A stretch of DNA of 64,000 bases. Origin: Isoetes taiwanensis. Taxonomy: Eukaryota > Streptophyta > Lycopodiopsida > Isoetales > Isoetaceae. How positions within the stretch are numbered: the stretch's first letter is position 1; the number at the start of each line of letters is the position of its first letter. Of this stretch, positions 54,112-64,000 are shown in pieces. The notes under the pieces were generated by a model that saw only the letters and a list, made by a program, of their open reading frames with translations, was not told the DNA's origin and searched no databases. The translations under genes were made by a program, and so were the position numbers. The DNA is taken from contig JAJEKV010000001.1 of the NCBI GenBank assembly GCA_021234155.1, forward strand, positions 17,689,382-17,753,381. Direction: 5' to 3'.

Positions 54112-55277
54112 TCATTGCACATGTTTCAAGAACTCCCTACATTCATGTAAAGTCCATTCTTCTTCAACATGCAGCACCTTGTTTGAGCTGTCATCAAAAC
54201 CAATGACTAAATCCATAAGGGGTGAGTTTTCTCCATAATCTTCTACTGATCTCCAAGCCCAGTGGCATTTCTCCCATACACGCCTCCTTCTCTCAATACG
54301 GAAATTGATGTATAGCATCTGATTACACAACTTGTACCTGTTTAACACCATAGAAATCAGAAATGTATTGAATACAATGAGAATCATGGAAATCAGATAT
54401 ATACAAATGTAAAAGCTAATGCTAAAACTTACCAATCCTTACCTAAATACAAATGTGTCATTAGCAGGAGTGCACCTTGTGATTTACTGCCCGGTTTCAT
54501 GATCCCTTTGCTTCTATTGGCCAGAAAATATACTCTCCAGACTATAAGGGGATACATCTCGGATTGTATAAGTGTGGTGCAATCCTAATTGAAGTTTTAG
54601 AATGAAATAAATAAGAGAAAACATGGATAGGAAGAAACACTTTAAATGAGCATCTCACTCCTCCTCTTTCTCTAAGATTCTTAAATACTTCTCTGCCCAA
54701 ATGATCTCGGTATGTTGTCAATAATTTGTAGTCAAGGAACTCAGTACCCATATTTTTCAGATCTGGTAAATCAACCTCTACCAGCTTTCCAATTCTTCTA
54801 GCTGATATAGTGTAATGATATGCATGAAGCCATATACCTCTTTCTTTCAAGCTCCTCGTGGTCAAACCTTTGAACAACAGACGACCAATTCTGCAATGGT
54901 ACACTTCGAGTACGCTAGTTATACTCCTAGCTGAAACAACGTCAGTAAAATAGGAGGAGCAAAGGGAATTGGGTTCAATTGAAGGAAAGGAATGCTTCAT
55001 TGAAATAGATTCCTTTGCCATGTTCTTGTGAGTCATATGCATGTTCCACAACCAGATCCATTACAGTCTTACCTCCAGGTCCAAACACAAATTGCTTTAC
55101 TCGTCCCTTCTAATGGGCTGAACAATCTGACTATCTAGATATTTTCACGCCATGGTAACCACCTGCAACAAGCCTCATTGTCACCCAGGAACCAATTCTG
55201 GGATGGAGCTTTTTCCATTCATCTTCGTCATTCTTGTTATTGCACAAGAAAATAGTCACTGCTCTTGATCTTGGCAT
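54112..55277 (-). CDS. unrecognised multi-exon gene
   Basis: The first exon, 55277-55163, starts with ATG: MPRSRAVTIFLCNNKNDEDE, WKKLHPRIGSWVTMRLVA, and a GCAG|GTGGTT donor. A middle region (about 55110-54985) reads FVFGPGGKTVMDLVVEHAYD and SQEHGKGIYFNEAFLSF. Then 54985-54640, in another frame, reads SLKERGIWLHAYHYTISARR and NMGTEFLDYKLLTTYRDHLG. The last exon, from about 54338 after AACAG, reads YKLCNQMLYINFRIERRRRV and SPLMDLVIGFDDSSNKVLHV, ending WTLHECREFLKHVQ and stop at 54112. The pieces look like real coding sequence, but the frame change in the middle needs either an intron or a lesion. No family recognised. The gypsy element lies about 290 bp past its stop. Confidence 0.45.
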
Positions 55278-56019
55278 CTGAAATGGCAAAAGAAACCCTG
55301 AATCAAAACCCTGAATCAGAAATCAAATGCCAAAACTAGATTAGAATGTTTCCCTAGCCTGCTTGATCGAGTTGAGGCTAGACCCGCGAAGGCTGATCGA
55401 GAACCCTAAATCAAGGATGCTGATACGAAACTCCAAATTGGGAACTGTGTATTTTCGCATGTATTAACTATTGTATGCTTGATGCCATGCATTGTAGTTA
55501 TTTCAGTCCTCACCTTAACAAGATACCCAAATATCTAACATGTCTTTAGGGGATTTCTTGCATTACTTTCTAAATATTTGGGGCATTCCCTTAGCCATGT
55601 AGACATGCCATTTGAACAAAGAGCAAGCCCCTTATTGGTGATTGCAAAATCTGATGTGGAATTTCGAGCATTTTTTAAAGGATACCAAAAGACCCCATAT
55701 TTTCTCTAATGTTAGGATAAAAAAGGAATGAGGAACATGTCTGGAATAGATGCACATCATATGAAGACTAGAGAAACCAAGTGAATAAATAGGTAAATTG
55801 GTCAACTCAAGTACACAAAGGCTCCAATGACACAAGGATGGCAGAGGCAACAGCAAAAGGAGTGAAGGCGATATTAGAGGAGCATGCCAGAAGATACAAG
55901 AATAAAGAAAATGAGGTTACATAATCAAATGCCTGCGATACAAACTAAGAGCAAGTGTCGTGAGAGTAGTAAGCAGGGTAGGTGGGCTAAAGAGTGAATA
56001 GGTGTTTTCACTTTGATTG
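55278..56019. other. intergenic, no gene seen
   Basis: 5' flank of the gene above and AT-rich sequence. The minus frame 55632-55856 has no recognisable motif. Confidence 0.45.
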
Positions 56020-56640
56020 CTTGTTCTAGACGTAGCTTCTCAACATGCTTTCAAGTATCCAATCCATACGCTCCATCTGCCCATCTGTCTGAGGATGATA
56101 TGCCGTGCTCATCAGCAGCTTTGTCTAGATGGTGCTGAAGAGGTCTTGCCAAAATGCACTCATGAACTTCAAATCCCTATCAGAGATTATCTCCCTTGGC
56201 ATCCTATGGAGTCGGAAGATCTCCTTTGTGAACAACACGACGGTATCCAATGCCGTATCCGTGGTCCTGCATGGCACAAAATGCGTCCTTTTCGACAACT
56301 TGTCGACTACTACCATTAAGGTATCCTTGCCCCCTATGGTTCTTGGGAGCCCTGTTATGAAGTCCATGCTTATTACTTCCATTTGGCATTTGGCACTGGC
56401 AATGGCTCTAGCGCTTCTAAAATTCGAAGCTGTTCTGACTTCGTCTGCTGACATTCTCGAATGTACCTGGCTATCTGAATCTTCATGCTGGGCCAGTAAT
56501 AGCTACTTCTTATCTTGAAGTAGGCTTTTATGAAACTTGTGTGGCCGGCTATTGCGCTATTGGGCATGTCATGGAGTATCTTCTTGACTCTCGATGACTC
56601 TAGTACGCACAATTTGTTCTTATGATACAATAGATTACCT
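56020..56640 (-). pseudogene. Ty3/gypsy integrase fragment
   Basis: 56630-56373 reads KKILHDMPNSAIAGHTSFIK and YYWPSMKIQIARYIRECQQT, the zinc-binding start. 56454-56125 reads MEVISMDFITGLPRTIGGKD, VVDKLSKRTHFVP and REIISDRDLKFMSAFWQDLF. After a shift, [12 protein letters not shown] and LESMLRSY follow at 56090-56040. The second zinc-knuckle cysteine of C-x2-C is gone (ECQQTK in place of ECDxCQ). It differs from the complete gypsy element at 45.9-53.8 kb, so it is another lineage. No LTR is visible next to it. Confidence 0.85.
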
Positions 56641-58376
56641 TCCTTTTTAAAATGCTTGAAGGTCTCCCTTTCTTTGTTTGTTCTTGCCTCCTTGGAAAGG
56701 CTTGCCCATGTTTCCTTAAAAGTCTCGGTCCGTTGGCAACATCTCTTCTATCTTCTTGGTCAAAGAATGGAGTTTTTTTTACAGCATGATCTCTTTAGTA
56801 TACAACTACACAACAACAACCCTTATAATTATAAAGTAGCCAAGCGTGGTGTTGATGCAGTGCTCACACCATATTCTTTTGTTATTTTACAAGACCCTCG
56901 ATGACAATAAAATCTATCTTCTTGTCTTATCTTGTACATTGAAATTGACATGTACAATGGCACATTAATTTAATATACATGTATTACTAATGTATATTAT
57001 GTTAAAATGTCACAAACCTGTCTGCTCTTTATAAACGAGGTGCATATATTCTAAACGAGGTGTACCCTGTACTACCACAGCCGTCGGATCCTTCGATCCT
57101 ATATCCCAGATCGTACGTTGGAGCCTCCTCTCACCTCTCATTTCCCTTATGGTCATTTATGATTGGGGACACTCATGATTTTAAAGTATGAAATACAAGT
57201 TTGCCTAAGGTTTTGATGGAATATCGAGCTTCTACATGGCTTTGCCTAAGTTTTAGAATATGAAATAGGGAGGCTCGAACCTCTAGCAAAATAAATCAAC
57301 GTTCTAATAAGTCTACTTTGACCAACATAACTAATAAGCTAATGCATTCATTTTTTCTTTTAAATCTAAATATATATATTTTTTTATTATAACCCACTCA
57401 ATTGTTTTTAGGATATGGTCTATGGTTTCAGAAATTTTCTTTTTTACATCCATATCAAATCCCCCTAGAGCCCCCTATTATTGTACTATATATTTCTATG
57501 TTATCCTTCTGTTAAACATAACTAATTGCTTCTCCTTGTCATTTCTATTCAAAATGAGATCTTGTAGTTTGTACTTCGAAACACCAAAACTTACTTGATT
57601 GTCTTCAAATGCTATCTTTTATTTTATCAAACTCAGTCCTTGTATTTGACATCCTTGGATACATTTGCTTGCAAATCATCTGAAAGCATACCTTTCCTCC
57701 CTTCTAACTTGGTTATTACCTTCAATATCCTCTATATTATAACGAGCATCGTACTCTCCATCCCTTAAACATGCTGTGTGGTATGTTCACAGGAGGATTC
57801 ATCTCTGATGCTAGTAAGAAATGAATCTCAAAGTTATGTTGTAAGAATTTCTACTGTGTGTAGAGAATCAATGAGTGAAAAAAGAAAAAAAAACAGAGAG
57901 AAAAGAAAAGAACAGGAAAAATGCTAGATCAGTTACCTCTCAATATGAAAATATCACGTCTTTCTAAGGGTTTGGGTGATTGTTGTGGTGGTATGTCTCG
58001 ATGCTATTGGATGGCATTGTAACTAGTCACGTTCTCAAGGAAGTATTAGATTGATAGGCTGTTGTCATCTAAATTTCTCTAGAAGGCAATTGGATAAGGA
58101 AGAAAGTGCACTTCATTAAAAGTATAAATTTTGGTATAACTTAAAAATATATGATAAACTAAAAGTATAACTTTTTGGTAAGTTGCACCTGCTGCAAAAT
58201 TCAGTGCATTACATAATCAAATGATCCTCTATAATATCTTATTCCTTAGCCACGTATTGGAAGTGTTTGCCAAATCTTTCTAGTCAATAGGTATTCCACT
58301 TCAATGAAGAGCAAAAGCTCTGGCAATATACTTAGAGATATGGTGATTTGCAACCCAATTCTTCTAATAAACAATC
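56641..58376. other. intergenic, no gene seen
   Basis: AT-rich. CTAAACGAGGTG occurs twice near 57051. Nothing else supports a gene. Confidence 0.45.
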
Positions 58377-58583
58377 TTATAGCTCACTTCTTCCCTTAGA
58401 TGCAGTTATGCATACCTCTTTTACGCAACTAGCCAGTTCCAGAATGAAGGCCTTTGCATATTTTTTACAAAGATGCTTTGCAAGGATCACATCCCCATCT
58501 TCATACATAATTCTTTGTTTTGTTTCTTTGACAGGTGGCGGTGAGGAGCAAGCACTAGTATGGGTTTGCCCTTTCTTGGCCAT
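58377..58583 (-). CDS. 68-codon small ORF, unrecognised
   Basis: Starts MAKKGQTHTSACSSPPPVKE and continues with MYEDGDVILAKHLCKKYAKA. Composition is protein-like and could be an exon. Another minus-strand open piece lies 165 bp upstream (58749-58904). No family recognised; may be chance. Confidence 0.25.
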   Translation of the reverse strand: MAKKGQTHTSACSSPPPVKETKQRIMYEDGDVILAKHLCKKYAKAFILELASCVKEVCITASKGRSEL

Positions 58584-58748
58584 TGAATAGAGATCAATCA
58601 AATCGGTCGAAGAGGAGCAAGACAAATTCAGTAAAAACACGAAAAGTTAAAACGGACGCAAAATAATATTTTAGTAGAATATTGAAATTCAAGACTTAGT
58701 GGAATAAACTTGCCCTAATAATAGTAGTTAATGCCAAAGTAAAAAAAG

Positions 58749-58904
58749 TTAAGAATGCTCGTTAGGATAGCTTGACTGGAACTCCACCCCAATTCTGGCA
58801 CTCCTGGCTGCCATAGCCATTCGAATCAATTCTTGCCATAGCCGGATTCGTTCCTCTTCTCGAAACAATCTGTCATGGGGCGTCATTTGCACAACATCGA
58901 CCAT
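58749..58904 (-). CDS. 51-codon small ORF, unrecognised
   Basis: ATG at 58904 to stop at 58749, reading MVDVVQMTPHDRLFREEERI then RLWQELIRMAMAARSARIGV and EFQSSYPNEHS. Charged and helix-like. It could be a short peptide gene or the end of a larger spliced gene whose other exons I cannot see. Confidence 0.3.
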   Translation of the reverse strand: MVDVVQMTPHDRLFREEERIRLWQELIRMAMAARSARIGVEFQSSYPNEHS

Positions 58905-60580
58905 ATTGCAGCTTCACCAGATTTTCAAAAGGGAAAAGATCCCCTTAAGGCTTCTATTCTTGAGCACATCATCCTTCTGGTACGACATAAATTAGCATAA
59001 AAGAAGAGAGGTTCCATTTCAAGGGATGTTCCCAAGCCTTAGATTTTTTTGCTTTGAATTTCTTTTCCATGCTGAAGTGTAGGGTGGAGTTGGGGATGCA
59101 CATTGGAACCACTACAAACAATTTTGTAGTAGGTTACTAGTCATAAAAAATGTTAGATAGGGATCCAGGACATGGTGAGAAGTAGACCACTCAATACAAA
59201 CAAGATGAAGAAGCCTCCATCTACAACACAGTTGCAAGGGCAACCTACAGTGCGTTATCCCACCTAGCACCCCCCAATTTTCCATATACAATTACATATG
59301 TATATGTTATTATTATTTTTTGTTAAAGGGTTATTAGCCCTGCCTTTAAACATTTTTAACTACTAATGCATCCAGCTATTTAGATGTTCCAAATGAGATT
59401 TGGAGACGTACCCGTCCTGGTTGTCCCCTCCGCCTTTTTTTTTTATTTCTTTATGGGGCTTTTTGAGGGGTTTCAAGGTTAAAACATTCCTTCAATGGCT
59501 TATGTTTTAATATTCATACAAGCCAGTCCTCTCGGTTAAAAGATCGACAAGAAATCCAATGTATCTTTATTCATTTACCTATTCCTCCACCATTTTTAAT
59601 CAAGGAAAAAAAGAATCATCTGCCGTGTTCTATGGAAACACATTAATTATGTTGAAGCAAAACTGTATTTAATTGTTCAATGCACTTCTTTCGCATTAGC
59701 TTACATATCAATGTGCTATTTGTTGCATGTCTGTGTCATCTTTGTTCTTTAGAGACAAATTGATGGCTTTTTTCCATGACATGCAGGTTAGTTATTAGTA
59801 GATCAGTTCCATATTCTACTCGCTAGCAAAAGTACGTCAATGATAGCATGGTCATTGTTTGTACTATAGACGTGCTTATATTCTGTTCTTACTACCCAGA
59901 ATTTGGTCTGTTACAAATATCGAGGCATAGCACATTCTCAATCTCTAGGACTCAAAACTTTTCAGGCCATGATAGCATCAGTGTGGTGATCGCAGATGAA
60001 AGGTTGGGAGAAAGTGTTTTAGCATGGTGATGCTATAGTGATGATGCTAACATTTAAACTTCTTAAGACGGGATTAAATTCTAGCATACAAAGTGAATAT
60101 GCACCACAAAGTAATTTCCTAATAGAAGTAATGAGAGTTGGTAGGGACCTCGCAATGTTTTGCTTAAGTAACCTCCCATTCAGCAAATGTGTTGATTCAT
60201 GCATGTAGCTATTGATTCTCATGAGCCCCCTTTGGTTGTTAGTCAATTATGTAGAATTTTGTCCTTTATCTCGTGATAGGGTGATTAGGCTAACTAGATG
60301 TAGGCTAGTACAATATAGCAATTTCAAGTGCAAAAATTATGAAAAGTGCTGGAAAATATTTAACGCTTTTCTATCGAACCAAATTATTGCAAGTGCCATC
60401 AACATGCCATTTTCCACTCTAACGTCCTATTTATATGCCACGTTATACAATACTTCCCTTTACTAACTTTAGAAAACCTTAAGGTTCCTTTATAGAAAAT
60501 GACGTTGATTTATTAGGAGCAGTAACTTTTCAACATCAATTGGACTAACTGGAATATGAGATGTGCAACAAAGAACACCA
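58905..60580. other. intergenic, no gene seen
   Basis: AT-rich with a poly-T run near 59436. Small plus-strand frames (59848-60030, 60212-60466) have no motif. Confidence 0.45.
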
Positions 60581-60716
60581 TTTATTCATCTTATATTACA
60601 CAGGCAGGCGATGAACAAACAATTCAAAGAGATGCACACTTTCTATTTCCATAGTTTGAGTTATACAATAGAAAATATTAATTTACAAACTAGTTATTGC
60701 TCCCATGACACTATGG

Positions 60717-61217
60717 TCAATAATTTGGAAGGCAAACATGTTTTAGAGTAGGTGGGGGTGGTGGGGATTGCACAGGTTGTGGACGTTTAGGGGTTGGTGG
60801 AGAATGTTTTGGAGATGGGGGAGGAGGCGGATGCAGATACTTGCGTGTGGAAGGTGAAGGAGGCGGAGGGGGTGGTGAATGCTTAGGAGGTGGGGGATGT
60901 GAGGATGGTGGCGAAATTGTTTTATATCCACAACCTGCAACGAAATCTTTGCCTCTAGCCTTTGTAACGACTTTCACATACTCATTGAAGCAACTATCAT
61001 CGCAAGTGCTACTAGGTGGTATACATTGGCACAAATCGTGTCCGCTTTGAAACATGTTGATTGCCTTCTTACATGAGCCTGAAAGCGCATTGCTCCCTGC
61101 AAGCTCATGAGAACATTGAATGCTGAAATCACGACATTGTGATGTTTGAGTAGCGACCATACTTGGAACAGCCACAGCGAGCAACACAAGCACCCATAGT
61201 GTTGAATCTCGAACCAT
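60717..61217 (-). CDS. secreted eight-cysteine proline-rich protein
   Basis: An intact 166-codon single-exon frame. Residues 1-22, MVRDSTLWVLVLLAVAVPSM and on, form a signal peptide. The next 75 residues hold eight cysteines, including a CQC pair (spacing about C-x5-C-x13-C-x13-C-x-C-x6-C-x3-C-x19-C). The C-terminal third is Pro/Ser/Lys/His-rich with SPPPP-type runs (HPPPPKHSPPPPPPSPS), like extensins and hybrid proline-rich proteins of the cell wall. The CxC resembles lipid-transfer-type eight-cysteine domains, but the adjacent CC pair of that fold is missing, so it is not a standard one. A TATA box lies 36-42 bp upstream and AATAAA about 130 bp downstream (60582-60588 region), so it looks functional. 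Likely extracellular. Confidence 0.7.
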   Translation of the reverse strand: MVRDSTLWVLVLLAVAVPSMVATQTSQCRDFSIQCSHELAGSNALSGSCKKAINMFQSGHDLCQCIPPSSTCDDSCFNEYVKVVTKARGKDFVAGCGYKTISPPSSHPPPPKHSPPPPPPSPSTRKYLHPPPPPSPKHSPPTPKRPQPVQSPPPPPTLKHVCLPNY

Positions 61218-61252
61218 GACTTGTGAATGTCAAGTAATGGGGAAGAGGGGGC

Positions 61253-61259
61253 ATATATA
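61253..61259 (-). promoter_or_regulatory. TATA box of the secreted protein gene
   Basis: TATATAT on the minus strand in the context CCTATATATGCC, about 36 bp from the ATG, implying a very short leader of roughly 10 nt if used. Confidence 0.55.
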
Positions 61260-61362
61260 GGTTGGATTTTGCCAAAGGTCCAAAGGACCCTACCCTTTGG
61301 CACGATATTTTCCAAGGATCGGGGAAAAGGTTATCGACGCCTCTGCTTCAGGGAGCTCGAGT

Positions 61363-61425
61363 ATGGAAGGCGCCTCTGCTTCAGTCTTCGATCTTGCTCC
61401 TGCCGCCCTTAACAAGTTGCCTCAG
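61363..61425 (+). other. candidate first exon, unrecognised
   Basis: From ATG the plus strand reads MEGASASVFDLAPAALNKLP then Q, ending at CAG|GTTAGC. A TTCATAG acceptor 48 bp on is followed by FLSRLLDELRISLVATSLTK, but the phase does not fit in this copy. If real, the duplication below begins at the donor of this exon. Confidence 0.35.
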
Positions 61426-63543
61426 GTTAGCTTTTGGTTCTACAAAATTTGTTCAAAATTTTTTCCTTCATAGCTTTCCTTTCAAGGCTTTTGGATGAGT
61501 TAAGGATAAGTTTAGTCGCAACGAGCTTAACCAAATTGCAGAGGATCTTGAAAGAAACCCTTGGAAAAATAAATTGGGACTTATTTCTCTTGATGAAGCC
61601 ATATTATTACGGCTAGAAATTATGCCAGCCTTGGCAATGGTGTGACAGGGTCAAAATCTAGAGTTTTCTGCCTGGCAGACTTGTACCTGAGCTTGCCCTC
61701 TTCAAGACCTTTCATGAGCTGAACTCACCAACAGTGCTACTAAAGTCTTTATTTTGAATGATAAACTTCAAGTAATAATTTGATTGAGTAGCCTTGTATA
61801 ACCAGCCTCCTGCCCATGCAGACAAACAGAAACAGACCACTTGTCCTTACAAATGACAAATGCGAACAACCCAAATTGTCTATTGGAAAAAACTCTGATT
61901 TATTGGCATGGCAAAGTTTTGAGGCATGCATTGTACCCAGACGAAAGGAGCAATAGAAGGGGCATGATTCTGCAAACGATCCCAAACAGATGCGTATACC
62001 ATTTTCCATCATTTTTTACAGCTGCGCTCTTTGTTGTTTCTTTTAACCATCAGTACTATTTGCATGTTATATCTTCTATGAAATGTTTAAGACACGCTTT
62101 TTTACATCAAACTGACCTATCTATTCCCTAGAACCTAATCTTCTAGGTATGTGCATGATCTGTATGCGCATGATCTATAGCATAACTCATGCTTAAAGTT
62201 TCTAGTTGCCATCTCATTCTTTGAAGTCTACAACCATTACATTTATGTCATTTGTTCATTGAAATCTCTGAAGTTCCTCCTGACTGATCTCTCTTCTCAT
62301 TGAGTCATGTGACCCATTCATAGATGCCAGAATTGTAGATCACATGTAGGTCATGCAGATGGTGCATGGAACTAAGTAGCAACAGACCGGTTATCAGATT
62401 AATCTACACAATTTCTCTAAATATAAGACTTAATTGCGAACAAGTCTACAAGTCTGCAGTTCTCAATGACAAGAGATAAGGCCTCAGGTTAGCTTTTGGT
62501 TCTACAAAATTTGTTCAAAATTTTTTCCTTCATAGCTTCCTTTCAAGGCTTTTGGATGAGTTAAGGACAAGTTTAATCGCAACGAGCTTAACCAAATTGC
62601 AGAGGATCTTGAAAGAAACCCTTGGAAAAATAAATTGGGACTTTTTTCTCTTGATGAAGCCATATTATTACGGCTAGAAATTATGCCAGCCTTGGCAATG
62701 GTGTGACAGGGTCAAAATCTAGAGTTTTCTGCCTGGCAGACTTGTACCTGAGCTTGCCCTCTTCAAGACCTTTCATGAGCTGAACTCATCAACAGTGCTA
62801 CTAAAGTCTTTATTTTGAATGATAAACTTCAAGTAATAATTTGATTGAGTAGCCTTGTATAACCAGCCTCCTGCCCATGCAGACAAACAGAAACAGACCA
62901 CTTGTCCTTACAAATGACAAATGCGAACAACCCAAATTGTCTATTGGAAAAAACTCTGATTTATTGGCATGGCAAAGTTTTGAGGCATGCATTGTACCCA
63001 GACGAAAGGAGCAATAGAAGGGGCATGATTCTGCAAACGATCCCAAACAGATGCGTATACCATTTTCCATCATTTTTTACAGCTGCGCTCTTTGTTGTTT
63101 CTTTTAACCATCAGTACTATTTGCATGTTATATCTTCTATGAAATGTTTAAGACACGCTTTTTTACATCAAACTGACCTATCTATTCCCTAGAACCTAAT
63201 CTTCTAGGTATGTGCATGATCTGTATGCGCATGATCTATAGCATAACTCATGCTTAAAGTTTCTAGTTGCCATCTCATTGTTTGAAGTCTACAACCATTA
63301 CATTTATGTCATTTGTTCATTGAAATCTCTGCAGTTCCTCCTGACTGATCTCTCTTCTCATTGGGTCATGTGACCCATTCATAGATGCCAGAATTGTAGA
63401 TCACATGTAGGTCATGCAGATGGTGCATGGAACTAAGTAGCAACAGACCGGTTATCAGATTAATCTACACAATTTCTCTAAATATAAGACTTAATTGCGA
63501 ACAAGTCTACAAGTCTGCAGTTCTCAATGACAAGAGATAAGGC
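61421..63543. repeat. recent ~1.06-kb tandem duplication
   Basis: The segment from CCTCAGGTTAGCTTTTGG to CAATGACAAGAGATAAGGCC occurs at 61421-62483 and again at 62484-63543. I count about eight substitutions and two small indels over about 1060 bp, so roughly 99% identity. The repeated unit contains an open piece reading LSRLLDELR...LTKLQRILKETLGKINWDLF and AT-rich flanks. No transposon ends are visible. Confidence 0.92.
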
Positions 63544-64000
63544 CCTTAGATGGGAATGCCAATAATATGCTCTGGCTTATAGCAGGCAATAAATCAGAAC
63601 TATATGTTTAACAATGGAAATCCAAGTCTTGTTTAATGACTACACAGAACTATTTTTCGGGTAGAACCCGTCCCAGGCCGAGGCCCCAAAAAGTCAGAAA
63701 GAAATCAGTGAGCATGTTAAGAGCTCATAAAATGCAGATCCACAAAAGCATTATGCAGATGTGTTGAAGAGGTTGTGAGAATGATTACTAACTTTCCCCT
63801 GTGCAGAGAAGTGACAGTCCATTAGAAATTCTCAACTTTCATTCAGATTACAGAATGCACAGATTTTCTTTACATTCCATCCTTTCTGTTGTTTGAACCA
63901 ATGATCAGAAGCAAATTGTGTGCTTCTAAGGTCTCCAGCTGGATTTAATAAGTAGAATGTATTATGAGAATTGCCAAGAGGTTTCTCTACTCTTTTCTTC
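63544..64000. other. window end, no gene seen
   Basis: Non-coding AT-rich sequence with no recognisable feature. Confidence 0.4.

Noticed and set aside
60841-61050. Plus-strand Gly-rich frame (GEGGGGGGECLGGGG)
   Set aside because: Antisense shadow of the proline-rich tail of the secreted protein.

Overview
The window looks like nuclear DNA of a land plant with a large, repeat-filled genome. The evidence is a PLS-type PPR remnant, an actin-related protein 4 (ARP4) 3' end with GT-AG introns, a chloroplast M41-like metalloprotease pseudogene, a plant-type PP2C fragment, a polyphenol oxidase C-terminal domain gene, plant LINEs with a zf-RVT-like C-terminus and a chromodomain Ty3/gypsy element. 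Base composition is AT-rich and intact genes are sparse. I cannot name the species. Polyphenol oxidases and PPR/DYW proteins are expanded in seedless plants, so a fern, lycophyte, bryophyte or gymnosperm is plausible, but this is inference.

Layout. 0-2 kb: PPR pseudogene (minus). 2.1-2.6 kb: a compact, apparently intact single-exon gene for a stand-alone polyphenol oxidase C-terminal domain. 2.8-3.65 kb: an array of AGATTC-type words spaced 10-11 bp. 6.7-7.2 kb: four clean C-terminal exons of ARP4 (minus). 8.4-10.6 kb: exon-like pieces of an unrecognised minus-strand gene, including a ~350-bp unit present three times. 11 kb: short tandem repeats with a 23-bp near-perfect palindrome. 12.4 kb: PP2C remnant. 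14.6-16.9 kb: frameshifted chloroplast metalloprotease-like gene that keeps HEAGH. 18-19 kb: hairpin and duplicated blocks. 20.97-23.67 kb: a 2.7-kb non-coding element with 15-bp terminal inverted repeats flanked by TTAA. 23.9-24.3 kb: two exons encoding a (GK)n stretch. 24.35-26.48 kb: a 5'-truncated LINE with a 13-bp target-site duplication.

29-42 kb is the most striking part, a nest of elements. An old open reading frame of an unrecognised, transposon-like protein family (pieces at 33.2-33.9, 39.5-40.0 and 40.6-41.9 kb) has been hit by three insertions: a 3.7-kb pogo/Tigger-type DNA transposon with long inverted repeats just before its ATG, a 5.6-kb LINE inside the reading frame (exact 12-bp target duplication, frame restored on removal), and a ~310-bp MITE. 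The LINE lacks the catalytic core of its reverse transcriptase.

42.6-44.3 kb: a 48-bp minisatellite present at two places around a 166-codon ORF and a LINE fragment. 45.91-53.82 kb: a complete but inactivated chromodomain Ty3/gypsy retrotransposon (minus) with 1.6-kb LTRs, tRNA-Met-type primer site and 5-bp target duplication. 54.1-55.3 kb: unrecognised minus-strand exons. 56.0-56.6 kb: integrase scrap. 60.7-61.2 kb: an intact secreted, eight-cysteine, proline-rich wall-type protein with TATA box. 61.4-63.5 kb: a very recent ~1.06-kb tandem duplication.

There is no operon-like organisation. The biology is mostly the history of transposon insertions around a few small host genes and gene remnants.
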